DNA of 64,000 nucleotides from CAIVVT01 sp963838205 (GCA_963838205.1 CAWIQF010000009.1:310001-374000), one strand, 5' to 3'. Shown: positions 28,249-37,350, counted from the stretch's first letter. The notes: a model not told the origin generated them from the sequence alone. Numbers and translations: made by a program.

Positions 28249-28553
28249 AGTCAGTCTCCAGCCGGGCGGAACGATTCCTCGCAGTGACATGGTAGCAGAT
28301 CCGCGCCAGGCGAACTTGCGGTCCGCCGCCGCCACTTTATCGTTTACCGGGACCGCCGCCTGGACCAGGCAAGGCCAATCGGCGGGAGGCGCGCCGAGTG
28401 TTACCGAAGCATGGCAGCCCTGATACTGCGATCCGGGAAATGGCTTAGGTTCTTCAGACCGACCCACGCTTCGAGTGCCGGTGCAGCGAGGCGGCCTTCC
28501 GGCGAGTGCGGCACACTGAAGCCTGCAGTGCGCTTAGACTGGGACGAGTAGAA

Positions 28554-29882
28554 ATGAACAAGCGTCTGCGACAGTTGCTGCGTCAAGCCACGTACAATCT
28601 GCGGGGCGGGTTCCTGGTCCGTCCGCTGATCATTGCACTGGCGCTGGGTTGTGCCGGCGCGATGCTGGCATGGCTGGAAGAGACCTTCCCGGCGTTCAGC
28701 GACGTCGTGCCGCGGGCGATCTTCCCTTCGCACGCCGATCCGCAGGTGGCGCAATTCATTCTGGGCGGGATCGCAGCTTCGATCATGACGGTGGTTTCCA
28801 TCGTTTTCGCGATCCTGCTGATGACGCTGACGCTGGCCTCGATGCAGTTCTCGCCGCGCATCATCGTCAGTTTTGCGAAGGACCGCGTGACCCAATGGAC
28901 GCTGGGCATCTTCCTGGGCACGTTCTGCTATTGCATGGCCGCGCTCCCGGCGGCGCACCAACTGCCGCAGCCCTTCGCGCCGGTGGCCACGGTGCTGGGT
29001 GCGATGCTGCTGGCGCTGGCCTGCGTGGCCTGGCTGCTGTTCTTCATACACCACATTTCGCAGGCCATCAGCGTCAGCCACATCGTCGACCGGATTGCCT
29101 CGGAGACCGAACTGCTGATCGATGAGATGATGCCCGGGCCGCACCAGCCGAATGCCACGCCTGATCCGCAATTGTTGGAGCCGGCGACATGGGAGACGGC
29201 GATCGCGAGCCCTAATTCAGGCTATATCCGGTTCATCGACACGGGGCGGCTGGTGGCGCTGGCGAAGTCGTATCGCGTGAAGGCGCGCGTGATGCGCCGC
29301 GTCGGGCATTTCGTGCCGGCCGGGACGACGCTTTTGATGGTTTACAAGGGCAATCGTCTCTCTCCCGACCAGAGCGAGGAACTGCTGGACACCGTCGACC
29401 TCGGCCCATCCAGAACTTTGGAGCAGGACGTCGAGTTCGGAGTTTTGCAGATCGTCGATATCGCGCTCAAGGCGATTTCGCCGGCGGTGAACGATCCGAC
29501 GACGGGCGTCAGTTGCGTAGACCAATTGAGCCGGATCCTGATCCGTTTCGCAGCACGGGAGACGCCGGCTCCTTTGCTGTACGATCCGCCGGGCATTATT
29601 CGGGCCAGCATTGAGTGGATCGACTTCGACGGTTTGCTGACATCGGCGTTTGAACAGATACGGTTGTACTCGCAAGCCGACCTGGCGGTCAGCCTGCGAC
29701 TGCTGCGGGCGCTGATTGACATCGCCGGGACCGCCGCGGACCCCGCGTATCGAGCGAAACTGCATGCGCTGGGAACACGGATTGTCGCTGGCTGCGCCAA
29801 GGAACTGACTGAAGAAGAAGTGCGACCGATGCGCGATCGCCTGGCTAATCTGGAGAAAATAGCGACCGCGCCAATGCCGTAG
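28554..29882 (+). CDS. DUF2254 predicted membrane protein
   Basis: 442 residues from ATG 28554. Four predicted membrane segments in the first 180 residues (PLIIALALGCAGAMLAWL; FILGGIAASIMTVVSIVFAI; LGIFLGTFCYCMAALP; VATVLGAMLLALACVAWLLF). The hallmark DUF2254 blocks follow: LASMQFSPRIIVSF, a HHISQAISVSHIVDRI segment, and the cytoplasmic part with GYIRFIDTGRLVALA, RTLEQDVEFGVLQIVDIA and ALKAISPAVNDPTTGVSCVD. Function of the family is unknown. Monocistronic. Confidence 0.9.
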   Translation: MNKRLRQLLRQATYNLRGGFLVRPLIIALALGCAGAMLAWLEETFPAFSDVVPRAIFPSHADPQVAQFILGGIAASIMTVVSIVFAILLMTLTLASMQFSPRIIVSFAKDRVTQWTLGIFLGTFCYCMAALPAAHQLPQPFAPVATVLGAMLLALACVAWLLFFIHHISQAISVSHIVDRIASETELLIDEMMPGPHQPNATPDPQLLEPATWETAIASPNSGYIRFIDTGRLVALAKSYRVKARVMRRVGHFVPAGTTLLMVYKGNRLSPDQSEELLDTVDLGPSRTLEQDVEFGVLQIVDIALKAISPAVNDPTTGVSCVDQLSRILIRFAARETPAPLLYDPPGIIRASIEWIDFDGLLTSAFEQIRLYSQADLAVSLRLLRALIDIAGTAADPAYRAKLHALGTRIVAGCAKELTEEEVRPMRDRLANLEKIATAPMP

Positions 29883-29905
29883 CGAGCTGCTGAAAAAACG
29901 TCGAT

Positions 29906-30047
29906 AGGACCGCTCCTTAGTAGTCGCGGCCCGGTGTCGAGTGAAGAGCAGCGCGGGGACCGCTCCTTTCAGTCGCGGCTCAGTAACGCACGCGGCTCAG
30001 TAACATCGTCGCGGGTCGGTAGCGGACGCGGCTCGGTATCGAGTGAG
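29906..30047 (+). repeat. GTCGCGGCTCAGTAAC-type intergenic repeat cluster
   Basis: Five to six degenerate copies in tandem, for example GACCGCTCCTTTCAGTCGCG then GCTCAGTAACG, CGCGGCTCAGTAACATCGTC, CGCGGGTCGGTAGCGGACGC and GCGGCTCGGTATCGAGTG. Same family as the clusters at 23108, 44367, 45100, 56188 and 57665. It fills the gap between the convergent DUF2254 and rhodanese genes. Confidence 0.8.
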
Positions 30048-30082
30048 GGATGACTTAGTCAGCGAATTCCTTACTCGGGATG

Positions 30083-30451
30083 CTAGCGTTCCACGGGCAT
30101 TCCAGAGCTGGACCAGGCGCTCCAGCCGCCGTCGAGTGAGATGGCGTTCTGGTAGCCCATTTTCTTGAGGTTGTCCGCCGCCAGAGCGCTGCGATAGCCG
30201 CCACCGCAGTACAGCACCAGGGTGGTGGATTTGTCGGGAATAAGGTTCTCGACGTCGCGCTCGATGATCCCCTTGCCGAGGTGAATGGCGCCTTGGGCGT
30301 GGCCGGCGGCCCACTCGCTGTCCTCGCGGGTGTCGATCAGCACGTGCGGCACAGCTTCCGCGAGCATTTTGCGATAGCCGTCGAGGTTGATCTCCTTGAC
30401 GCGGGACTTCGCGTCGTTGACCAGCGCGAGGAATCCGGGGGCGTGCTTCAT
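30083..30451 (-). CDS. Rhodanese-like sulfurtransferase domain protein
   Basis: 122 residues from ATG 30451 (GGAG eight bases upstream; an in-frame ATG at 30469 directly abuts the murQ stop and has no ribosome site). Single rhodanese domain with HVLIDTREDSEWAAGHAQGA, active-site Cys82 in YCGGGYRS and a SLDGGWSAW block. It transfers sulfane sulfur to thiol acceptors or acts as a sulfur carrier, in the cytoplasm. It follows murQ by 18 bp, in one transcript, although the functional link is unclear. Confidence 0.93.
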   Translation of the reverse strand: MKHAPGFLALVNDAKSRVKEINLDGYRKMLAEAVPHVLIDTREDSEWAAGHAQGAIHLGKGIIERDVENLIPDKSTTLVLYCGGGYRSALAADNLKKMGYQNAISLDGGWSAWSSSGMPVER

Positions 30452-30469
30452 ATCGTATGCTCCAGTCAA

Positions 30470-31372
30470 TTACTGTAGCGCATCCCTGATGCGCCCTTGG
30501 CAGGCCGCCAGCCGTTGTTCGGCCTGATCCCGCGGGAGGTCCAATTTGCCCATGACGATGGCCGTGGGCACGCTTCCGCCGGAGACTTCGAGCAGGCGCG
30601 CGGCCTGGTCGCCGGGGACGCCCGCGACGGCCGAGACGATGCGCCGGGCGCGGTCCACCAGCTTGGCGTTGCGCGGCTGGACATTGACCATCAGGTTGGA
30701 ATAGACGTAGCCCAGCCGGACCATGACGCCGCTCGAAAGCATGTTAAGCGCGAGCTTGGTGGCGGTGCCGGCCTTCAGGCGCGTCGATCCGGTGATGACC
30801 TCGGGGCCGGTCAGCAACTCGATCGGAATCCGCACGCGGGCGGCGAGGGGCGAGGCGGGTACACAGACGATGCAGGCGGTCAGCGCGCCGAGGGCGGCGG
30901 CCGCGTCGATGGCGCCGAGAACATAGGGCGTGCGCCCGCTGGCGGCGATGCCGACCAGCACGTCACCGTCTGAGAAGCCCTGGGCCAGCAGGTCGGCGGC
31001 GCCGGTTGCGGGCGAATCCTCGACGCTCTCGACCGAATGACGCAAAGCGTGGTCACCACCGGCGATGATGGCGGTGACGAGCTCCGGCGGGACGTTGAAG
31101 GTGGGCGGACATTCGCTGGCGTCGAGCACGCCCAGCCGGCCGCTGGTGCCAGCGCCGATGTAGAACAGACGGCCGCCGGAGCGCAGGCACGCGGCAATCG
31201 CGTCGACAGCCTCGGCGAGGCGCGGCAGCGCCCGGTCTACAGCTTCCAGGACGCGGCGGTCCTCGTGGTGGAAGACGGCCAGCATATCGAGCGTAGAGAG
31301 GGCATCGAGGTTCTCCGAGGCAGGATTAACCTGCTCGGTCAGCAGATGCCCCAGGTCGATGGGACGGTCCAT
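30470..31372 (-). CDS. murQ: N-acetylmuramic acid 6-phosphate etherase
   Basis: 300 residues, family length. SIS-domain enzyme with the diagnostic FYIGAGTSGRLGVLDASECP block, the IIAGGDHALRHSVESVEDS segment and the GPEVITGSTRLKAGTATKLA block. It splits the lactyl ether of MurNAc-6-phosphate, giving GlcNAc-6-phosphate and lactate, in recycling of cell-wall sugar. It is followed by a rhodanese gene and preceded by erpA on the same strand (36 bp apart). Confidence 0.97.
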   Translation of the reverse strand: MDRPIDLGHLLTEQVNPASENLDALSTLDMLAVFHHEDRRVLEAVDRALPRLAEAVDAIAACLRSGGRLFYIGAGTSGRLGVLDASECPPTFNVPPELVTAIIAGGDHALRHSVESVEDSPATGAADLLAQGFSDGDVLVGIAASGRTPYVLGAIDAAAALGALTACIVCVPASPLAARVRIPIELLTGPEVITGSTRLKAGTATKLALNMLSSGVMVRLGYVYSNLMVNVQPRNAKLVDRARRIVSAVAGVPGDQAARLLEVSGGSVPTAIVMGKLDLPRDQAEQRLAACQGRIRDALQ

Positions 31373-31408
31373 AGGGCTATTGTCGCCCCTGGCGGACGGC
31401 GATGGCGC

Positions 31409-31732
31409 TCAGGCGTTGAAGCTGGAGCCGCAGCCGCAGGTGGACTTCACTTGCGGGTTGTTGAACTTGAAGCCCGAGCCTTCCAGCGTCTCAACGAAAT
31501 CGACCTCGGCGCCGTCGAGGTAAAGCAGGCTGGCCTGGTCGATGAAGACCTTGAGGCCGTCGAACTCGTAGGCCTTGTCGAGCAGGCCGGGGGTGTTCTC
31601 AAAAGCCATGGAGTAGCTGAAGCCGGAGCAGCCGCCGCCGACGACGGCAATGCGCAGCCCGCTGGGCTTCGGTTCCTGGGAATCCAGAATTTCCTTCACT
31701 TTGCCAACGGCGGTGGGGGTCAGCGTGATCAT
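31409..31732 (-). CDS. erpA: Iron-sulfur cluster insertion protein, ErpA/IscA family
   Basis: 107 residues, full family length. A-type carrier with the three conserved cysteines: Cys35 in VVGGGCSGFSYSM, and Cys99 and Cys101 in the C-terminal STCGCGSSFNA. It hands Fe-S clusters to target enzymes. The gene runs divergently from the ECF sigma gene, with 74 to 224 bp between them depending on the sigma start. ErpA and IscA cannot be separated by sequence alone. Confidence 0.93.
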   Translation of the reverse strand: MITLTPTAVGKVKEILDSQEPKPSGLRIAVVGGGCSGFSYSMAFENTPGLLDKAYEFDGLKVFIDQASLLYLDGAEVDFVETLEGSGFKFNNPQVKSTCGCGSSFNA

Positions 31733-31956
31733 ATCGGTTCTGAGGCCTCCTACAAATTAGTCCTGATTGCTTATTTTAGCATTCTGAACGGCTCTGGTTA
31801 AGGTAGATGCAACGGGATGGAGAAAAGTATCCAAAAGGCGGAGCAGGTGTGCCGATCTGCTATCGTGATTCTGGAAGCGCCGGGCGCGAGGGTTGGCGGC
31901 TGAAAAACGGTGGGTCGTTGAAACCGTACTTGGACGTTGTCCGTCAGACCCCATGT

Positions 31957-32634
31957 ATGAGCGGATACGCGAGCGCGATTCCATTCCCCGGCAGCGGGGT
32001 TGCGGCGGGTGAACGCCGAGCGGGCAAAGCACGCGTGGATTACCGGAAGAGCGAAGAAGCCGAGTTGGTGCGGAGGATCCAGAACCGCGACGAAATCGCG
32101 TTCCGCGAGATCGTCGACCGCTACCAGTCCAAGGTTTTCAACATCATCTACGGGATCCTGCGCAACCGCAACGACGCGGAAGACATTGCGCAGCAGGTTT
32201 TCGCCAAGATCTACTTTTCTATCAATAACTTCGACTTCCGTAGTACGCTGCTGACGTGGATCTACAAGATCGCAGTCAACGAGTGCTACGACTACTTGCG
32301 TAAGAAGAAGGTGCGCAAGCTGGTGTACGAAAGCGATTTCAGCGTGGAAGATGCGCAGAGCATGGAACGGACCGAGCCGGACGGTTCCAAATCGGTGGAA
32401 GTGCGGCTGGCGAATCGCGACCTGGTGATGAAGCTGCTGTCGAAAATCTCCGCCGAGGATCGCAATCTGATGGTATTGAAGGAAGTTGAGGGTCTTTCGG
32501 TCGAGGAATTGGCCGGAATGACGGGCCTCAATGAGAATACAATCAAGGTAAAGTTGTTCAGGGCGCGCCAGAAGCTGTTGAAGGCGGCGCAGCGGTTGCT
32601 CCGGGGATCGAGCCTGGAAGCGGTAAGAAGTTAG
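31957..32634 (+). CDS. ECF-type sigma factor (RpoE/SigW-like)
   Basis: 225 residues if ATG 31957 is used; the frame opens at 31807 and a GTG at 32035 would give the more usual 199 residues, so the start is not settled. Region 2 with RDEIAFREIVDRYQSKVFNI and a RNRNDAEDIAQQVFAKIY segment, region 4 with LSVEELAGMTGLNENTIKVK and LFRARQKLL. It directs RNA polymerase to envelope-stress-type promoters. The next two genes encode a zinc-finger anti-sigma factor and a Spy-like periplasmic protein, forming one regulatory module. Confidence 0.92.
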   Translation: MSGYASAIPFPGSGVAAGERRAGKARVDYRKSEEAELVRRIQNRDEIAFREIVDRYQSKVFNIIYGILRNRNDAEDIAQQVFAKIYFSINNFDFRSTLLTWIYKIAVNECYDYLRKKKVRKLVYESDFSVEDAQSMERTEPDGSKSVEVRLANRDLVMKLLSKISAEDRNLMVLKEVEGLSVEELAGMTGLNENTIKVKLFRARQKLLKAAQRLLRGSSLEAVRS

Positions 32635-32793
32635 AAGCAAGAGCCGGGGCCGTGGGGCCTGGCTTGAGCCAGTCTGTTGCGTCAAGCGTAAACGAGCGGA
32701 GAGGGAATGCACTCCGTGGGAGAGAATCGGTCGGGAACCGGTCCACCGGGAAACGCGGCGGCAGGCGTGAAAAGGTCTTTTGAGGGAAGAGTC

Positions 32794-33294
32794 ATGCATG
32801 AGCAGATTCGCAACGATCTTGAGGATTATCTGAGCGGACGCCTGACGCCGGGCCGCCTCGCCGAATTCCGCAAGCACACCGGCGCGTGCCGCGGCTGCCG
32901 CGAGCAGGTGGCGGGGTTCGAGGCGCAGTCCACTCTGTTCCGCTCGTTGCGCAGCGGTCAGGAAGAAGTCGCGCCGGAGCCGGGATTCTATGCCCGGGTG
33001 CTCGACCGGATCGAAGCGCAGCGCGCGGACTCGCTGTGGTCGGTTTTCCTGCAACCGATATTCGCCCGCCGCGTATTGTACGCCACTCTGGCCCTATTCC
33101 TGGTGGTCGGCTCGTCGATTCTGTGGACCAGCGAGAGCCACGAGGCGCTGTCCAACGACGCCAATCCGGTGGGCCTGATCGCCGGCTTCGGTCCGCATGC
33201 CCAGCCGGGCATGGATCCCGACGCCGCCAAGGATGCGGTGATGGATGAGGTTCTGTCGGATCGTTCGGTTCACCTGGTCAACGTCTCCGAGTGA
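32794..33294 (+). CDS. Anti-sigma factor with zinc-finger (ZAS/zf-HC2) domain
   Basis: 166 residues from ATG 32794 (GAGGGAAGA upstream); a longer frame to 32707 is unlikely. N-terminal cytoplasmic anti-sigma domain with the zinc motif H-x3-C-x2-C (KHTGACRGCREQV) that grips the ECF sigma factor, a linker, one membrane helix (VLYATLALFLVVGSSILW, about residues 95-112) and a short periplasmic tail. It holds the sigma factor inactive until an envelope signal arrives. Second gene of the sigma operon. Confidence 0.88.
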   Translation: MHEQIRNDLEDYLSGRLTPGRLAEFRKHTGACRGCREQVAGFEAQSTLFRSLRSGQEEVAPEPGFYARVLDRIEAQRADSLWSVFLQPIFARRVLYATLALFLVVGSSILWTSESHEALSNDANPVGLIAGFGPHAQPGMDPDAAKDAVMDEVLSDRSVHLVNVSE

Positions 33295-33315
33295 CGAAGG
33301 CATCGTAATACGCCC

Positions 33316-33783
33316 GTGACTCTCCACGACACACTCACCGATACACGGCCCTCCTGGCACAATCCTCGGATTCTGGCCCTGCTGCTGCTGGTGTTCCTAT
33401 GCGGCTTGGCCTGCGGCGTCTGCGCGGCGCGGATCGCCTTCTCGCGGATGACGGCCCGCGGCGCCGTTTCCTGGAAGGAAAGCGGCCGCGCCAGCACGAT
33501 GGCTCATCTGAAACAGGATCTTGACCTGACCTCCGATCAGGCCCAGCAGATCGAAGTGCTGCTCGACGATCTGGCCAAGTACTACGACAATCTGCAGGGG
33601 CAAATGGACGATTTCCGCCAGGACGGCAAAGAGCGCATCATGAAGATCCTCACGCCCGAACAGCAGAAGAAGTTCGGCCGGATCCTCAACCAGATGTCCA
33701 CGCGGATTCACGCCGAGCCGCTGGACTCCGGCCCGCCCGCGGTCAAGGCCGCGCCGGCGCCCGCGACCGACCAGCACCGCTGA
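33316..33783 (+). CDS. Spy/CpxP-like (LTxxQ) periplasmic sensor protein
   Basis: 155 residues from GTG 33316. N-terminal membrane anchor (ILALLLLVFLCGLACGVCA, about residues 18-38), then a helical domain with two LTxxQ-type motifs: LDLTSDQAQQIEVLL and ILTPEQQKKFGRIL, as in Spy, CpxP, ZraP and CnrX. Proline-rich tail. In CnrYXH systems a protein of this fold is the metal sensor that controls an anti-sigma/ECF pair; its place as third gene here fits that role. Signal unknown. Confidence 0.85.
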   Translation: MTLHDTLTDTRPSWHNPRILALLLLVFLCGLACGVCAARIAFSRMTARGAVSWKESGRASTMAHLKQDLDLTSDQAQQIEVLLDDLAKYYDNLQGQMDDFRQDGKERIMKILTPEQQKKFGRILNQMSTRIHAEPLDSGPPAVKAAPAPATDQHR

Positions 33784-33833
33784 ATCGGGCGTTCATTTGT
33801 GCGACTCGCGTGGGCCCGAAGCGGCCCGTTGGA

Positions 33834-33995
33834 TTATGGCCGGGGCTCGGCTTTCATCGCTGCCGCGATTTCTTCGAGGCTGTGGCTGATCCGGGTGCAG
33901 TCGCGCCTGATTCGCAAAATCGCCACCAGGAATGCGACGACGGCGACAGCAACGGCACCGTAGAGAAATAATACCAACAATAGTCCACTCTGCAT
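33834..33995 (-). CDS. Small single-helix membrane protein
   Basis: 53 residues: MQSGLLLVLFLYGAVAVAVV then AFLVAILRIRRDCTRISHSL and EEIAAAMKAEPRP. One strong membrane helix at residues 4-27, followed by a basic then amphipathic helix. Too short for usual cut-offs. The ribosome site is weak but the composition (hydrophobic N-half, charged C-half) is protein-like. Convergent to the Spy-like gene, so it is its own unit. Confidence 0.55.
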   Translation of the reverse strand: MQSGLLLVLFLYGAVAVAVVAFLVAILRIRRDCTRISHSLEEIAAAMKAEPRP

Positions 33996-34558
33996 GAGCC
34001 CAATCTTATATCGGGAATATTAGCAAGGCAATGGGTGGGTTGGCCGATTGAACACGCTCGTCGTATCCACTCCGATCTGTGCTTCGATCTCTCTCTGGAG
34101 TGCTTTCACTTCAAGCCGCCTCAGCTGGATGTGGCCCCCAATGGTTTTCGGTTGAACCGGAATCCACACCGCGCCGCCAGCGGTATGCGACTGCGGCAGC
34201 GCGATGGGCATCGGCTGAGCCGGTTAAAGACAGAGGGCGACTGATCAAGCACGCTGGGAATGGAATGGACCACCTGGAGCGGCGAGACCTGCGGCTACGA
34301 AGGGTTTCTGTCCGACAATGATTCTCTCCTCCTCTCCGTTCTGTTACGGGAACCGGCCTTCCGAAGGCGATTCTATAGGCCGCTGGCCGCATCCTGAGTT
34401 TCGGGACCAGAAGTCTCATCGATCAAGAAAGTGGAATTCCGGTCTAATACATCGGCTCTGCAGAGGTCACACCAATCAGGCGGCACAGCAACCGCTGCCG
34501 ATATCACCAGATATCGCTGCGCTGTGCGCCTGACATTCCGTACCTGTCACGATCTCGG
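33996..34558. other. Intergenic region, no convincing gene
   Basis: 563 bp. Short frames on both strands lack start signals and have no recognisable domain. Base composition is lower in GC than in the neighbours, so it may be a decayed gene or foreign DNA, but I see nothing definite in it. Confidence 0.4.
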
Positions 34559-36712
34559 TCAGGGCCGCAACTCGAAGCAGCGGAAGTCCCAGGGTCCTAG
34601 CTTCAGCTTCGCCGTGCCGCGATCGAGCGGGAAGCGCTGGCCGTCCACCCGATCGAAAAGCACCGCCCCTGGGGCCGGGACGCTGAGGGTCACCTCCACT
34701 GGCAGCCCCGTGGGATTGCCCGCAGTCACTACCATGCGCCGTCCTTCGAAAAGCTCAGTCAGACAACCGCTGCATTGCGCATCGAGCAAGGAGATAGGGT
34801 TCTCGCTGAGCTCCGGATAGGCGTCATAGTAGCGCCGCGTGCGCAGGCTCAATGGCGCCATCCGCTCAACCTGCCAGTTGTGTGCGTAGATGCGGTGGCC
34901 GTGCACGGCGTTAAACACAAATTCACGCTCGGGCTGAGCACCGTTGCCCCAGCTCTCGTAGGCGCGCATATCGGGGTAGAGAAAACGCACCAACGGCTCG
35001 GTAAATTCGCCGTGCCCCCAAGAATGGCTGTGGGAAACGAAGCCGTCCACGAATTCGCGAGCGATGTCGGCCTCGCCCTCGGTGAACAGCACGGCGTTCG
35101 GGTTGACCTTGTCCAGCTCTTCGCGCATGCGCTGCAGTGTCTGGCGCACGCCCCACGTCCAGACGTCGGGATGCGGGTGATGGTGCGCCGGATTGAAACA
35201 GCGATGGTTGCTGGTCGCGGTCAGCGAGTCGATAAAGAAGCCGTCAACGCCGGTGGTGCGCAGCACCTCGGCAGCCATCTTCGCAAACCACTCCTGCCAG
35301 CGCGGATCCGCCGGGCACATGTGGTAGAAGCCCTTGTAGCTCTCGAAGTAGGAGCCGTCGGCGTTCATCAGCGCCCACTCCGCCGCACCGCCGCGCCCGA
35401 TACGCGAACGCTTCCAGACGATGAGCCCTTCGATGTAATACAGCACGTGGCCGCCCTGGCGGTGAATCGTGGCCACGCCCTGGCGTACGGCTTCCGGGCC
35501 GCCCAGGTTCTGTGCGGTAAGGAAGTAATCGCCACGGTTCAGGAAGTTGTAGCTCGTCCCCAGCACCTCGGGATCGTGGAACCCTGGCAAGAGAAAAAGA
35601 TCGGCGCCCATCTTCTGCTTCTCGGCGAGCACCTTCGGATAGTCGTAAGCGCTCTTGCCGGTGCGCACCAGGTCGTCGCCCATCGCCTCGGCAATGAACG
35701 TCGTCTGACGGAACCACTCGATTGGGGAAACGCGGAACCGCAGATCGTCGCGCACTGTGCGGGCCCAGGCCGCGCCCTCCTTCCAGGTGCCTTCGTAAGG
35801 ATAGGTGAGCACCGGACCGAGGTCCACGGCATCGCCCAGTTTCTTGATGGGGAAACCTCCCGCAGGTTTCTCCGCCGCATCGTAGGCCGCCTCGCCGCCA
35901 GCCTCTTGAATCGGCCGGAACCAGCGCGTGGTGCGGATGCCGGCGTATGGCCCCTGTTCGCCGCCCTTCACCTTCAAGCGGCCTCTCTGCTCCCCGGAAA
36001 GCGGGAACGTGTTGCCCGCCACCTGCCCGTGCTGCGCCGACGCCGAGGGATCCGGGCCCCAATCCGTGCGGTTGTTGTCCACAAACGCGAGGCCGCGGTT
36101 TCCGCCTTCGGCCAGCATCACCGGCGCGGCCAGGCTGCCAATGTAGGTCTCGCCGTAGTTCAACTCGCTCAGCGGACCGAGCGTCAGTCCGGAGGTCTTC
36201 GCCACCAGGATCCGGTCGCGCTCCGGTGCGTCGAAGCGCACACGCGAGAGCAGCGGGTAATAGAAGTCCACATCGACGGCCGTGTCGCCGTTCCAGAACG
36301 CCTGGCCGCTCCAGCGCACGACGCTGCCATCGACTTCGATTTCCAGCGCCAGTTCGAGCGGCATCTGGTCATGCGCCAGGTAGACCAGCAACCGGCGCGG
36401 CGAATTGGTCAGGCTCTTCACGTGAAAACGTTCCATGCCGTAAACGCCCTTGTAGCGCCCGCCGCGCACGACGACGGCCAACGGATTACCCACCGGCCCG
36501 GGGCCCGGCGCGCGCACGGCTTGGTCGCCGTACAACAATGGCGTACCGTCGGCGCGGCAAATCTGGAGCAGGCGCAGCCGGTCTCCGGTGTGGTCGAACT
36601 GGAGTTGCACGCCCGCATCTTTGAGTGTCAGCTCAGCGGCGGAGAGGGCCGGGAAGGCGGCCGCAAAAAGCAACGCTGAGAGTGTGAAAAGGTAGATCTT
36701 CGGAGTTCGCAT
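34559..36712 (-). CDS. Secreted DUF6259/alpha-galactosidase-like glycosidase
   Basis: 717 residues from ATG 36712, signal peptide YLFTLSALLFAAAFPALSAA. N-terminal beta-sandwich (residues about 30-270, mutarotase-like, WSGQAFWNGDTAVDVDFYYP), then a TIM barrel (about 300-620) with LFLLPGFHDPEVLGTSYNFL, VLYYIEGLIVWKRS, the DGFFIDSLTA strand that carries the likely catalytic Asp, AVLFTEGEADIAREFVDGFV and a C-terminal beta domain. Related to the DUF6259 and GH36/GH31-like clan. It probably splits alpha-galactosides or similar plant sugars in the periplasm; the substrate is inferred. It follows the GH43-like gene by 44 bp. Confidence 0.78.
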   Translation of the reverse strand: MRTPKIYLFTLSALLFAAAFPALSAAELTLKDAGVQLQFDHTGDRLRLLQICRADGTPLLYGDQAVRAPGPGPVGNPLAVVVRGGRYKGVYGMERFHVKSLTNSPRRLLVYLAHDQMPLELALEIEVDGSVVRWSGQAFWNGDTAVDVDFYYPLLSRVRFDAPERDRILVAKTSGLTLGPLSELNYGETYIGSLAAPVMLAEGGNRGLAFVDNNRTDWGPDPSASAQHGQVAGNTFPLSGEQRGRLKVKGGEQGPYAGIRTTRWFRPIQEAGGEAAYDAAEKPAGGFPIKKLGDAVDLGPVLTYPYEGTWKEGAAWARTVRDDLRFRVSPIEWFRQTTFIAEAMGDDLVRTGKSAYDYPKVLAEKQKMGADLFLLPGFHDPEVLGTSYNFLNRGDYFLTAQNLGGPEAVRQGVATIHRQGGHVLYYIEGLIVWKRSRIGRGGAAEWALMNADGSYFESYKGFYHMCPADPRWQEWFAKMAAEVLRTTGVDGFFIDSLTATSNHRCFNPAHHHPHPDVWTWGVRQTLQRMREELDKVNPNAVLFTEGEADIAREFVDGFVSHSHSWGHGEFTEPLVRFLYPDMRAYESWGNGAQPEREFVFNAVHGHRIYAHNWQVERMAPLSLRTRRYYDAYPELSENPISLLDAQCSGCLTELFEGRRMVVTAGNPTGLPVEVTLSVPAPGAVLFDRVDGQRFPLDRGTAKLKLGPWDFRCFELRP

Positions 36713-36756
36713 AGGGCGTCTTGAGTCAATAGCACATGGCAATCCAACCCCACGAC

Positions 36757-37350
36757 TCATCGGGTTGCGGGCGCAGCAGCCGGCCCGTGAGGCAGCGGAG
36801 TATAACGGAAGTCGCCGATCCTGAGGTTGCCCTCACCTTTGGCGTATTCCGCGATCTTCAGTCTCGCGAACTCGCCCAGCGTGTTCGCCGGGTAGCCCGA
36901 CACCTCCATCCCGTTGGGATACTTGCGCCACACCTTCCCACCGGTGCTGAAAAAGGTCACGACGTCATGGCCGGTGACGCCAATCTTGAAGTAGCGGCAT
37001 CCCGTTCCGTCCAGCGGCGAGCCGAATGGCTTGCCCTGGCAGAGGCTGAATACTCCGCCCTGCTTACTCGCGATCCCTGCATAGAAGTCAATTCCTGGGC
37101 AATAAAAGAGCATCACGCCGGCTTCGGCTTCCGCTGGCGGGTCGAGCGCGAACCTCGCCTCGAGATTGTAATCGCCGGCCCGAACCACGGTGGGATCGGG
37201 AAACTCTGCATGCAGTAGAACGGCCGCTCCGCGCGCATCCGGCGAGGCGCTGGCCTGATCTTCGCCTGTATCGTGTCCTCGCGCAGTCAGCCGCGTGGCG
37301 TCCGAGACCACGCTTGCGCCGGCGGCGCCCAGGAAGCGGCGGCGGTTCAT
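36757..37350 (-). CDS. Tat-exported GH43-like protein with the catalytic domain deleted
   Basis: 197 residues from ATG 37350, Tat signal NRRRFLGAAGASVV. Residues 50-63 read AEFPDPTVVRAGDYN, the opening blade of GH43 beta-xylosidases/arabinofuranosidases including the catalytic base Asp. The next residues jump directly to LEARFALDPPAEAEAGVMLF and run through a concanavalin-like sandwich (GVTGHDVVTFFSTGGKVWRK) to FRYTPLPHG, typical of the C-terminal domain of the same enzymes. About 300 residues of propeller are missing and the frame is kept. It is probably inactive as a glycosidase; it may be a relic or a sugar-binding protein. Confidence 0.65.
   Translation of the reverse strand: MNRRRFLGAAGASVVSDATRLTARGHDTGEDQASASPDARGAAVLLHAEFPDPTVVRAGDYNLEARFALDPPAEAEAGVMLFYCPGIDFYAGIASKQGGVFSLCQGKPFGSPLDGTGCRYFKIGVTGHDVVTFFSTGGKVWRKYPNGMEVSGYPANTLGEFARLKIAEYAKGEGNLRIGDFRYTPLPHGPAAAPATR

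Noticed and set aside
31807..31956. N-terminal extension of the ECF sigma factor to ATG 31807
   Set aside because: The additional 50 residues do not resemble sigma region 1 or 2, and the stretch more likely holds the divergent erpA/sigma promoters; the true start is still uncertain.
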